A DNA stretch of 39,077 bases from an uncultured Clostridia bacterium (GTDB taxonomy: Bacteria > Bacillota > Clostridia > Christensenellales > UBA1242). The stretch spans positions 1 to 39,077 of the forward strand of contig CANQUB010000010.1 in assembly GCA_947626955.1 (NCBI GenBank), given 5' to 3'. Positions 10,522-17,509 of this stretch are shown here, one piece after another. The notes beneath the pieces were generated by a model. It was not told where the DNA came from. It was given only the letters and a program-made list of their open reading frames with translations, and did not search any database. The position numbers and the translations under genes are program-made. How positions within the stretch are numbered: position 1 is the first letter of the stretch; each line of letters opens with the position of its first letter.

Positions 10522-12157
10522 AGAACTTGCAGAACTTTTATACCCAAACAACAAATATACAGTCGAGCAAATAGAAAAGATGTATCCCGCAAGAAAGCTG
10601 AAACCCGGCCAAGAGGTCACTCGTTTTGCACCAAGCCCAACCGGCTTTTTGCACCTTGGTCACTTTTTCCAAAGCGTGGTGGACAAGTTCATTGCGCTAA
10701 AATCGGGCGGAATCTTCTATTTTAGACTTGAGGACACCGACCAAAAGCGTGAGGTTGAGGGTACCGACGCTTACGCCTACAACAAAATTTGTGAATACGG
10801 CTTTGTGCCAAACGAAGGCTGGACGCCTAACGGTGACAAAGGGGAGTATGCTCCGTACCGCCAAAGCGAGAGGGTGGAGATATACAAGGCCTACGCCAAG
10901 ATGCTGGTTGAAAAGGGCCGTGCTTTTCCATGCTTTTGTGAGGCTCCTGAGGGCAAGGCCGAAGTGCTGGAAAACCGTGAACAGCAACTAGAAGAGACCA
11001 ACACCCTTGTTGACCATGACCCTTGCAGAGACCTTAGCCTTGATGAGATTAAGGAAAACCTTGCTGCTGGCAAGCCATGGGCGCTGAGACTAAAGAGCAT
11101 AAACAAGGTTGGGGATAAGACCATTGTTCACGACCTTGTCCGTGGTGACCGTGAAATTCAGGCCAACTTGAAAGATGCCGTGCTTATGAAAAACAACGGC
11201 ATCCCACCATATCCTTTTGCACACCCTATCGACGACCACCTTATGCACACCTCAATCGTAGTCAGGGGAGAAGAGTGGTTCTCGTCGGTGGCTCTCCACA
11301 ACGAGATTCACGAAGCACTGGGCATAACTCCGCCAAAGTATATTCACACCGCCGTTATTTGTAAGATTGACGAAAACACGGGCAATAAACGCAAGTTTTC
11401 CAAACGTCTTGACCCCGAGTTTAACATTGACTACTTCTACAAACAGGGCTATCCACGAAAGGCAGTTGTAGAATATGTTCTAAACCTTGCTAACTCTAAC
11501 TTTGAGAACTGGAGGGTAAACAATCCAACTGCCGACATTTTTGACTATCCTTTCGAGATAAGCAATATGGGCAGCTCCAGCCCAATGTTTGATCTGGTAA
11601 AGCTGGCCGACGTTTGCAAAAACGTGCTCTCAAGAATGACAGCGGACGAGGTGTATCAAGACACCCTTGCTTGGGCTAAGCTTTACGACCCAGACTTTGC
11701 AAATGTGCTAGAGAAGAACAAAGAGCGTGCCATTGCCACTCTAGACATTGGCCGTGGCGATGCAAGGCCAAGAAAAGATATTGCCGTCTACGCCGATGTT
11801 AAACGCCTGTTTGACTATATGTTTAACGAGATCTTTGACTTCAAAAAACTGCAAAACCATGACCCTAAGTATGATAAAAAGGTAGTAAAAGACTTCATTG
11901 CGGCCTATAAAAATGAATACAGGCATGCTGACGATAAGGATGAGTGGTTTGCAAGGGTAAAGGATGTGGCCGAAAAATGCGGTTTTTGCACCGACAATAA
12001 GCTTTACAAGCAAAACCCTGCTGCCTACAATGGCAACACGGCTGACGCCTGTGCTATTTTACGAGTGGCGCTGACCGGCACAAACCAAACCCCTGACCTA
12101 TACACTATTATGCAGGTGCTTGGAGAAAAAGAAGTCTTGGAAAGATTATCTAAATAA
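10514..12157 (+). CDS. gltX: Glutamate--tRNA ligase
   Basis: Class I aminoacyl-tRNA synthetase that charges tRNA-Glu (possibly also tRNA-Gln if the organism uses GatCAB), 547 residues. The signature RFAPSPTGFLHLGH (HIGH region) lies at about 36-49, and the KMSKS-equivalent NKRKFSKRLDP at about 290-300. The FAPSPTG form is GluRS-type and not GlnRS-type (which has PPEPNG). The length of nearly 550 residues fits the longer clostridial GluRS form. Two adjacent ATGs occur (10511 and 10514); 10514 is preferred because it sits 7 bases after GGAG. It overlaps the HD gene and is followed by a bidirectional terminator. Confidence 0.92.
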   Translation: MSKELAELLYPNNKYTVEQIEKMYPARKLKPGQEVTRFAPSPTGFLHLGHFFQSVVDKFIALKSGGIFYFRLEDTDQKREVEGTDAYAYNKICEYGFVPNEGWTPNGDKGEYAPYRQSERVEIYKAYAKMLVEKGRAFPCFCEAPEGKAEVLENREQQLEETNTLVDHDPCRDLSLDEIKENLAAGKPWALRLKSINKVGDKTIVHDLVRGDREIQANLKDAVLMKNNGIPPYPFAHPIDDHLMHTSIVVRGEEWFSSVALHNEIHEALGITPPKYIHTAVICKIDENTGNKRKFSKRLDPEFNIDYFYKQGYPRKAVVEYVLNLANSNFENWRVNNPTADIFDYPFEISNMGSSSPMFDLVKLADVCKNVLSRMTADEVYQDTLAWAKLYDPDFANVLEKNKERAIATLDIGRGDARPRKDIAVYADVKRLFDYMFNEIFDFKKLQNHDPKYDKKVVKDFIAAYKNEYRHADDKDEWFARVKDVAEKCGFCTDNKLYKQNPAAYNGNTADACAILRVALTGTNQTPDLYTIMQVLGEKEVLERLSK

Positions 12158-12177
12158 CGCAAAATTAAAATTTCACT

Positions 12178-12212
12178 TGTAAAAAACCGCACTAATTGTG
12201 CGGTTTTTTACA
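12178..12212. terminator. Bidirectional terminator, gltX / NADAR
   Basis: A 15-bp near-perfect stem (TGTAAAAAACCGCAC and its complement) with a five-base loop and T runs on both sides. It separates the convergent gltX and NADAR genes and overlaps the NADAR stop region. Confidence 0.85.
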
Positions 12213-12717
12213 TCTGCATTTCAGTTTTTGAATTTCTAAAGAGTTCGTTTCTAAGTTTCATCCAGAGTTTGCCCAGTTGGTTTTGGCCGTCACGGTTTAG
12301 GCCGATACCCCAAAAGTTGTCGTAGGGGTCGTCGTTACAGAGCAGGTTATCGCCGGTATTCAAAAGCTCTTCGGCCACCACTTTGTTATATTCGAGTTTG
12401 GAGCGAAGAAGGGTCTCCATTATGTCCACTTTAAGGCTTTCAAAATTTTGGTCCTGTCTGTATGCAAAAATTTGGCCAAGTTTCTTTGCTTCTTCGGTGC
12501 TGTTTGCAAGTCGAATGGCGTCGGCAATCTCGGGTGAGCGATGCAAAAATTTTATGGCCTCAAAGGCGTGAGTGACAGTGGGGTAGGTCTTGCCCTCATA
12601 CTCAACCTTATAGGCTCCCGAATTATCTAGACAGGCAAACTGTCTTGGAGCAAAGCCTAAAAAGTCATTAAACTTTTCAGCCATCCACGGATCACGATAA
12701 TGTTCAACTACAATCAT
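12208..12717 (-). CDS. NADAR-family ADP-ribose glycosidase-like protein
   Basis: A 169-residue protein matching the NADAR/YbiA (DUF1768) fold: YPTVTHAFEAIKFL near residues 46-59, a MRETLL-like segment (DIMETLLRSKLEYN), LLNTGDNLL, and the terminal NFWGIGLNRDGQNQLGKLWM. Family members cleave N-glycosidic bonds of ADP-ribose-type substrates, including riboflavin intermediates and ADP-ribosylated guanine in DNA. The common (V/A)EHA.QA.K motif reads VTHAFEAIK here, so the first Glu is Thr; activity or specificity may differ. It is the second gene of an operon with the Nudix gene, 2 bases apart, with its GGAG site inside the end of that gene. Confidence 0.85.
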   Translation of the reverse strand: MIVVEHYRDPWMAEKFNDFLGFAPRQFACLDNSGAYKVEYEGKTYPTVTHAFEAIKFLHRSPEIADAIRLANSTEEAKKLGQIFAYRQDQNFESLKVDIMETLLRSKLEYNKVVAEELLNTGDNLLCNDDPYDNFWGIGLNRDGQNQLGKLWMKLRNELFRNSKTEMQM

Positions 12718-12719
12718 AA

Positions 12720-13283
12720 TCAGTTCTCCAGTTTTTTGAGTTTTTCTATAATTTTTCTATATGTTGGCAACATATGCGGCTCGGTGGTCTTTTCTAAAAG
12801 TTCGTCAAAGGTCAGCCAGCCAACCTTGCTGTTCTCGTCTGCTTGTTTGTGAATGCGTTGGTGCTCATCGGCTTCTAGAAGGTAGGTGATGTTTAAATGC
12901 ACATGTGCAGGGACGAACTTGCCACGGCGAATGTGCGGGAAGACGGTGAGTGCTTCAATGCTGATTGGATGGTCAAACACTGGCTTTAGGTCTTTTATAG
13001 ATGTTTCTTCGTGTGCCTCTTTCATGGCTACATATAGTGGGTCGTCATCCCCGTCGGCATGGCCGCCCACCCAGCACCACGACTTGTAGATGTTGTGGTA
13101 GACGCAAAGCACCTTTGTACGCTCTTTGTTTACAATAAAGGCCGTACTTGTTATATGTGCACGGCGGTTGTCGCGGGTCAAAATTTGCTCAACGCCTTCG
13201 CACTCGATAAAGAATTTTTTGTCTTCTTCCTCTTGCTCGCAGGTAGGCACATATTTTTTGATAATTTCAATAGTCTTACTCAT
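12720..13283 (-). CDS. Nudix hydrolase
   Basis: A 187-residue protein with a Nudix box at about residues 74-96. The core KEAHEETS keeps the metal-binding glutamates (E89, E92, E93), while the usual Arg is Lys, the upstream Glu is Asp and the Gly is Ser. Nudix enzymes cleave nucleoside diphosphates linked to another group, such as ADP-ribose or NADH. Lying directly upstream of NADAR in the same operon, it could degrade the ADP-ribose that NADAR releases; this is inference. No ribosome site is seen: the promoter's predicted start coincides with the ATG. Confidence 0.88.
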   Translation of the reverse strand: MSKTIEIIKKYVPTCEQEEEDKKFFIECEGVEQILTRDNRRAHITSTAFIVNKERTKVLCVYHNIYKSWCWVGGHADGDDDPLYVAMKEAHEETSIKDLKPVFDHPISIEALTVFPHIRRGKFVPAHVHLNITYLLEADEHQRIHKQADENSKVGWLTFDELLEKTTEPHMLPTYRKIIEKLKKLEN

Positions 13284-13289
13284 GGCTTA

Positions 13290-13318
13290 ATTATATAAAC
13301 TTTTAATTTTTTTAGCAA
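13290..13318 (-). promoter_or_regulatory. Leaderless promoter of Nudix-NADAR operon
   Basis: On the minus strand, -35 TTGCTA (13313-13318), a 17-bp spacer and TATAAT (13290-13295). The A of the start ATG (13283) is the seventh base after the -10, the expected transcription start, so the mRNA probably has no leader. Confidence 0.6.
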
Positions 13319-13325
13319 CAAATAT

Positions 13326-13354
13326 TTGTAAAAAAAATAGACTACTGATATACC
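13326..13354 (+). promoter_or_regulatory. Probable pgi promoter
   Basis: -35 TTGTAA (13326-13331), a 17-bp spacer, -10 TATACC (13349-13354). The -10 is weak. The predicted leader is only about 15 nt and contains the GGAGG site. Confidence 0.45.
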
Positions 13355-13376
13355 ATTGTCAAAAGGAGGAAGAAAA

Positions 13377-14630
13377 ATGCAACTAGATTTAACCAATTTA
13401 AAAATCGCAAAAAGTCAGCTTTTAACACGCGAATATGATGAAAAAGTGAGGCAAATTCACAAAATTTTGCATAGCGAGGACCATGCCGCCGGCACAACTT
13501 GGGTGCACTGGCCGCTAAACTACGACAAAAAAGAGTTTGGTAAAATAAAGAGGCTGGCAAAGCACATTCGTGAAAATTTTGACGCCCTTTTAGTGGTTGG
13601 CATCGGCGGCTCATATCTTGGAGCAAAGTCGGGCATTGACATGCTGAAAAAAGGCAAAGGTGTTGAGGTGGTGTTTGCCGGCACAAGCTTTGACTATGTC
13701 GACCTTTATGAAAAGCTTGAGCACCTGAAGGACAAGAGGGTGTTTGTAAACGTGGTTTCAAAGTCGGGCACAACGGTAGAAATTTTGTCCACTCTATCCA
13801 TGGTCGAGAACTTTATGAAGAAAAAGTACGGTAAGGACTATAGAAAAAACATGGTGTTTACCACCGACAAAAACAAGGGCTATCTAAAAAAGCTATCTAG
13901 CGAGGGCTTTGACTGCTTGGTAGTTCCTGATGACATGGGGGGTAGATACTCGGTGCTGTCGGCTGTAGGCCTGCTTCCTTTTGCCTGCGCGGGGCTGAAT
14001 ATTGACAAAATTATGGAAGGTGCAAAGGCAGCATATAATGACCTTCTTGAAGAAAAACTTGAAAATAACCTGGCTTATCAATACGCTGTCTATCGCAATT
14101 TGGTAAACTATAAACTGGATAAGAAGCTTGAAATTTTTTCCACTTTCTCATCCAAACTCAGCTCGTTTGGAGCTTGGCTAACTCAGCTGTTTGACGAAAG
14201 TGAGGGTAAAGACAAAAAAGGCCTGTTCGTGTCCTCACTTGTATTTTCCACCGACCTGCACTCGGTTGGTCAATTCATCCAAGAGGGCTCACCAATACTT
14301 GCCGAGACCTTTATAGATGTTTTCGCTCCTCTCAAAAACGCCAGTGTCAAGGGTCTCAGGGCGGATAGTCCAATAAAGTTTCTTGAGGGCAAGAGCTTTG
14401 ATGAAATAAATCGTGCAGCCTTTCTTGGCACGGTCAAAGCCCACTCCGAGGCCGGCGTGCCAATAGCTGTGCTAAAAATAGATGAGATCAGTGAAATTAA
14501 CTATGGTTATATGGTATATTTCTTCGAAATTGCCTGCGCGACAAGCTCCTACTTGCAGGGCGTCAATCCATTTAACCAGCCTGGGGTGGAGCAATACAAG
14601 AGTTACATGAAAGAGCTGCTTAAAAAATAG
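13377..14630 (+). CDS. pgi: Glucose-6-phosphate isomerase
   Basis: Interconverts glucose-6-phosphate and fructose-6-phosphate in glycolysis; cytoplasmic. 417 residues, short compared with the usual 440-450 of the Bacillus-type enzyme but without an obvious internal gap. The first SIS domain has VVGIGGSYLGAKS (about 73-85) and SKSGTT (about 128). The catalytic Glu lies in LFDESEGK (about 271), the His in STDLHSVGQ (about 295), and the Lys in QPGVEQYKSYM near the C-terminus. ATG at 13377 follows GGAGG at 13365-13369; the in-frame TTG at 13356 lacks a ribosome site. Monocistronic between a divergent promoter region and a terminator. Confidence 0.96.
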   Translation: MQLDLTNLKIAKSQLLTREYDEKVRQIHKILHSEDHAAGTTWVHWPLNYDKKEFGKIKRLAKHIRENFDALLVVGIGGSYLGAKSGIDMLKKGKGVEVVFAGTSFDYVDLYEKLEHLKDKRVFVNVVSKSGTTVEILSTLSMVENFMKKKYGKDYRKNMVFTTDKNKGYLKKLSSEGFDCLVVPDDMGGRYSVLSAVGLLPFACAGLNIDKIMEGAKAAYNDLLEEKLENNLAYQYAVYRNLVNYKLDKKLEIFSTFSSKLSSFGAWLTQLFDESEGKDKKGLFVSSLVFSTDLHSVGQFIQEGSPILAETFIDVFAPLKNASVKGLRADSPIKFLEGKSFDEINRAAFLGTVKAHSEAGVPIAVLKIDEISEINYGYMVYFFEIACATSSYLQGVNPFNQPGVEQYKSYMKELLKK

Positions 14631-14636
14631 CATAAG

Positions 14637-14663
14637 AAAAAGAGGCGGAAAGCCTCTTTTTTA
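14637..14663. terminator. Bidirectional terminator after pgi
   Basis: AAAAGAGGC/GCCTCTTTT stem with a short GGAAA loop and a T run. It overlaps the stop of the convergent minus-strand gene at 14661. Confidence 0.8.
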
Positions 14664-15254
14664 TTTATCCATGTTTGAGTTTGATGAAAGTTCTTTTTCT
14701 TTTTTGTTTGCCTTTTTGTTCAACAAGAGAAGGTTTTCGTAGATATTATTGGCGGTGTCAGCGTTTAAAAATGGCATGCAGGTGATGGCATCGACAAGGG
14801 AAATTCCAGAAATGTATGGCTCGGATGTTAGGTTTAATCTTTCCAAGATGCTATCGTAAAGATCCATGTAGGCCTTTCCTTCACGCACCAACTTTGTACC
14901 AACATTTTCGGCATTTGTACGCATCAAATACGCACGGTCTCTAAGTGAACAAAAATCTACGAAGTTTGTAACGTTTTGTGCTTGGCCTTTTATCCATGCG
15001 GTAATTTCTTTAAGGGAGGAAATGTTTTTGCATTTATCAATCTCATCGCTAAGAATGGCAATGTTGTCTATAACAAGATCTTCGTTGGCCTTTTTTAGTG
15101 CAGCAATCTTTTCTTCTTGCTCATTTAATAGTTTTTTAGAAGCTCCCTTTGCTCCAACTCGATTGAGATAGCGAATTTTCAGTCCAACCGACTCTATCAA
15201 TAGATTGTTAAGGTAAGAATAATCTTTATTAACCTTTTTAAGATAATCACTCAT
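14661..15254 (-). CDS. Unknown helical protein, second of a coupled pair
   Basis: 197 residues, not recognised. It is rich in Leu, Lys, Glu and Asn, with heptad-like stretches around residues 40-75 (LLNEQEEKIAALKKANEDL), so a coiled coil is likely. There is no signal peptide, membrane segment or catalytic motif. The start at 15254 is chosen because GGAGAG precedes it and because it forms an 8-base ATGAGTGA overlap with the upstream gene; the ATG at 15275 has no ribosome site. The overlap implies coupled translation and perhaps a complex between the two products. Confidence 0.7.
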   Translation of the reverse strand: MSDYLKKVNKDYSYLNNLLIESVGLKIRYLNRVGAKGASKKLLNEQEEKIAALKKANEDLVIDNIAILSDEIDKCKNISSLKEITAWIKGQAQNVTNFVDFCSLRDRAYLMRTNAENVGTKLVREGKAYMDLYDSILERLNLTSEPYISGISLVDAITCMPFLNADTANNIYENLLLLNKKANKKEKELSSNSNMDK

Positions 15255-15945
15255 TTGTTTTTCTCTCCGTTTCATTATTTTGGCTTAATATTCCAAGATT
15301 GTCTAGCATGTAGCTGTATCTAGTGCCAGGCAGCTTTTTGCAGGATATTTTGTTTACAGCCCTGTCGAATTTTTTAAAGACCTCATCAACTGAGTATCTA
15401 ACCGATTGTTCAGTCCTTGGCCAGGAGCCGAACTTGGTGGAAACGTCTTTGATAGTCAGCATTCTTATAACATGCTTTTCAGGCTTTCCCAAAACCCTGT
15501 CAACAACATATTTTTCGCCCGACACTTCGACATATGCACCTTTGCCGTCCACTTTCATCAAATGGTCAAGGTATTTGGCGGTCATTGTTTGTCTTGCCGT
15601 GCCACATCTCAAAACCTCACGAAGGGGCTCTCTCGACATACCTTCTAGAGCAGTGGAGATATTAGTGTTTTCCTTGCTAAACTCGGACTTTTTGGTCTTG
15701 CCGTTTCTTGAGGGCTTTAGCTCGACGATGTAGACGTCGGGCTTGTTTGGCAAAAACACAATTTTGCAATATCCGCCCTTTTTGGCAAGGTCGAAATTGG
15801 TTGTGTCATAGTAGCAAAGACCTTCACGACTTGGAGTAAAATTTTTTTCGACAGCCATGTCCTTTTTCATAAATTCATTTATTGGCAGGCTAGCATTTTC
15901 ATTATCTTTTCCGTAGCCCGTCCAACCATATGCAGCTACTCTCAT
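15247..15945 (-). CDS. Unknown protein, first of a coupled pair
   Basis: 232 residues, no family recognised. The N-terminus MRVAAYGWTGYGK is compact and hydrophobic but not a signal peptide; the middle has a beta-rich segment (CKIVFLPNKPDVYIVELKPS) and a CGTARQTM motif, and the C-terminal half is basic. An AGGTG ribosome site precedes the ATG. A strong promoter lies just upstream. The polypeptide could bind nucleic acid given its basic character, but this is a guess. It overlaps the next gene by 8 bases. Confidence 0.7.
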   Translation of the reverse strand: MRVAAYGWTGYGKDNENASLPINEFMKKDMAVEKNFTPSREGLCYYDTTNFDLAKKGGYCKIVFLPNKPDVYIVELKPSRNGKTKKSEFSKENTNISTALEGMSREPLREVLRCGTARQTMTAKYLDHLMKVDGKGAYVEVSGEKYVVDRVLGKPEKHVIRMLTIKDVSTKFGSWPRTEQSVRYSVDEVFKKFDRAVNKISCKKLPGTRYSYMLDNLGILSQNNETERKTNE

Positions 15946-15964
15946 AATTTTTTCACCTGCAATT

Positions 15965-15993
15965 ATTATATAACCATAATATTACTTTGTCAA
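15965..15993 (-). promoter_or_regulatory. Strong promoter of unknown gene pair
   Basis: On the minus strand, perfect TTGACA (15988-15993), a 17-bp spacer and perfect TATAAT (15965-15970). The leader to the ATG at 15945 would be only about 13 nt, just enough for the ribosome site. Confidence 0.75.
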
Positions 15994-16018
15994 TAGTGGA
16001 TTTTTTATTACCTGCAAT

Positions 16019-16046
16019 AAAAAAATCCCGCAATATTGCGGGAAAT
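16019..16046 (-). terminator. Terminator of DUF11 gene
   Basis: TCCCGCAA/TTGCGGGA stem followed on the minus strand by seven T. It lies just after the stop of the DUF11 gene. Confidence 0.8.
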
Positions 16047-16053
16047 TGAGTTG

Positions 16054-16878
16054 TTATTCGGCGAAGTATCCGTTTATGGTGACAACGGCAAGTGACGAAG
16101 CAGGAATGCTTATTGGCAGCCCCTGAACTTTGGTGATGGTGAGTAGTTTGCTAGCCGAGAAAGTGTAGTCACCGCTGACAAGCATGACATTTGAACCGGT
16201 GCCAATTTTAACGCTTATGCTGTTTAGGTTGAAGCTAGGCACGAACTGGTCGACAATGTTCACAAGGGTGCTAGTGGTGCTGTTTGGATTGTTGATGGTC
16301 AAAATATAGTCGAAATTTTGGTTGGGGGTCACCGAAGAAAGGCTGGAAGTCTTGGCAATTGCCAGGCTTAGCGAATCACGCTTTTCAATGGTGGCGCTTG
16401 CCGTGCCGGTAACTGTGCCCGAAGAGGTGTAGCCCGTGCCCTCAACAGTGTTTGTGATGCTGTTAACGCTTGCAGGCAGGTTAAATACCACTTGTGCCTT
16501 ATAGGTAAGAGTGGCCGTTTGCCCCACGTTTAGCTCCTGCAAAACAAAGGTGAGAGGGCTAGTGGCACTTGGGGTTACAGGGTAAGAGGTCGACAGGGTG
16601 GTTAGGGTGGCACTGCCAAGAACATATGCAAGGTTGCCCTCGCCAAGGTTGTCCACAATTCTAACCCCCGACAAGAAGCTTCCGCTGGTGTTGGTTATTC
16701 TTAGTGTGTAGGTGATGATGTCGCCGGCCACAAAAGTTGTGGGAGCAGCCGATTTTTCAAGGTCTAAAGTTTGGTTAAGCTCAAGAGTTATCGAGTGATT
16801 GTTGCTAAGTGATGTTGTAACTGTTGGCTGTCCGTCAAATGTGTAGCTGGTCGACGCTTGGTTGTTTATAACGCTCAT
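16054..16878 (-). CDS. DUF11-repeat protein without signal peptide
   Basis: 274 residues, almost entirely beta-sandwich. A DUF11-like repeat runs from about residue 30 to 160 (LEKSAAPTTFVAGDIITYTL, VRIVDNLGEG, TNTVEGTGY) and a second from about 165 to the end (IAKTSSLSSVTPNQNFDYIL, VNIVDQFVPSF). DUF11 is usual in secreted surface proteins, but there is no signal sequence or anchor here, so it could be a spore-coat or otherwise unconventionally placed structural protein; this is inference. ATG at 16878 is chosen because AGGAGG lies 6 bases upstream. The -10 CATATAAT (near 16914-16921) lacks a good sigma-A -35. Confidence 0.85.
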   Translation of the reverse strand: MSVINNQASTSYTFDGQPTVTTSLSNNHSITLELNQTLDLEKSAAPTTFVAGDIITYTLRITNTSGSFLSGVRIVDNLGEGNLAYVLGSATLTTLSTSYPVTPSATSPLTFVLQELNVGQTATLTYKAQVVFNLPASVNSITNTVEGTGYTSSGTVTGTASATIEKRDSLSLAIAKTSSLSSVTPNQNFDYILTINNPNSTTSTLVNIVDQFVPSFNLNSISVKIGTGSNVMLVSGDYTFSASKLLTITKVQGLPISIPASSLAVVTINGYFAE

Positions 16879-17042
16879 ATTTTTCCTCCTTTTGTATGGT
16901 ACCAATATATTATATGCATAAGCTTAAGTTATGGTGAAAATTATGGTTTACAAGGCAAACAAAAAGAAGAGGGGGAAACCTCTCTTGTAATTGTAAGTAT
17001 TTTAGGCTTAAATACATTTATCAATAAACTTTTTGCAAAGTG

Positions 17043-17071
17043 TTGTCAATTTTGTGTTTGTTTGCTATAAT
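17043..17071 (+). promoter_or_regulatory. tRNA-Arg promoter
   Basis: -35 TTGTCA (17043-17048), a 17-bp spacer and perfect TATAAT (17066-17071). The predicted start is about 4 bases before the mature tRNA. Confidence 0.75.
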
Positions 17072-17081
17072 ACCCCTAGAT

Positions 17082-17158
17082 GTTCCCGTAGCTCAGCTGG
17101 ATAGAGCGTCCCCCTCCTAAGGGGAAGGTCGGAGGTTCGAATCCTCTCGAGAACACCA
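17082..17158 (+). tRNA. tRNA-Arg(CCT)
   Basis: 77 nt with an encoded CCA end. Full cloverleaf: acceptor GTTCCCG/CGAGAAC, D arm GCTC/GAGC, anticodon stem TCCCC/GGGGA with loop CTCCTAA (anticodon CCT, reads AGG), T arm with TTCGAAT loop. One C-A mismatch occurs at acceptor pair 5-68. Confidence 0.93.
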
Positions 17159-17187
17159 AAGTCATCACCCCCTCTGATGACTTTTTT
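17158..17187 (+). terminator. Terminator after tRNA-Arg
   Basis: AAAGTCATCA/TGATGACTTT stem with a CCCCCTC loop and a run of T. Confidence 0.8.
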
Positions 17188-17263
17188 GTTTAACATTGCT
17201 GGCGGGAATACTAGCAAATTGTCTTCAAAAATAAAATTTTTTTGCCATCAGCTTAACACATGC

Positions 17264-17293
17264 AAAAAGCCGCCCTTTTTAGGGCGGCTTTTT
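17264..17293 (-). terminator. Terminator after tRNA-Thr
   Basis: AAAAAGCCGCCC/GGGCGGCTTTTT stem, symmetric so it could act in both directions; it ends six bases from the tRNA-Thr 3' end. Confidence 0.8.
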
Positions 17294-17298
17294 GTATG

Positions 17299-17373
17299 TG
17301 GAGCTGATGGCGGGAATCGGACCCGCGACCGCCACCTTACCAAGGTGGTGCTCTACCCCTGAGCCACATCAGC
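17299..17373 (-). tRNA. tRNA-Thr(GGT)
   Basis: 75 nt with an encoded CCA. Cloverleaf: acceptor GCTGATG/CATCAGC, D arm GCTC/GAGC, anticodon stem CCACC/GGTGG with loop TTGGTAA (anticodon GGT, reads ACC), T arm GCGGG/CCCGC. All stems fully paired. Confidence 0.95.
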
Positions 17374-17384
17374 AATGCTCGTTT

Positions 17385-17413
17385 AATATATCATATGTTT
17401 AACAAAAAAACAA
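17385..17413 (-). promoter_or_regulatory. tRNA-Thr promoter
   Basis: On the minus strand, TTGTTT (17408-17413), 17-bp spacer, TATATT (17385-17390). It overlaps a hairpin (17403-17451) with ACAAGGA arms that could terminate the riboswitch-controlled gene upstream. Confidence 0.6.
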
Positions 17414-17451
17414 GGAAAATGAAAAAATTTTTTTCTCATCCTTGTTTTTTG
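17403..17451 (-). terminator. Probable terminator of riboswitch-controlled gene
   Basis: Inverted repeat AAAAAACAAGGA / TCCTTGTTTTTT with a roughly 22-nt AT-rich loop, followed on the minus strand by a T run. It lies about 60 bases after the stop at 17510. Confidence 0.5.
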
Positions 17452-17509
17452 TGTCTTTATCTCTTGTCTTTTGAGTTCAAAAGCTTTATTTCTAAGTCGT
17501 CAAGATTGC

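Noticed and set aside
10514..12157. Glutaminyl-tRNA synthetase as the identity of gltX
   Set aside because: The HIGH region is FAPSPTG, the GluRS form, and not the PPEPNG form of GlnRS.
17177..17362. 61-residue open frame across the tRNA-Thr gene
   Set aside because: It overlaps a fully paired tRNA and two terminators; not coding.
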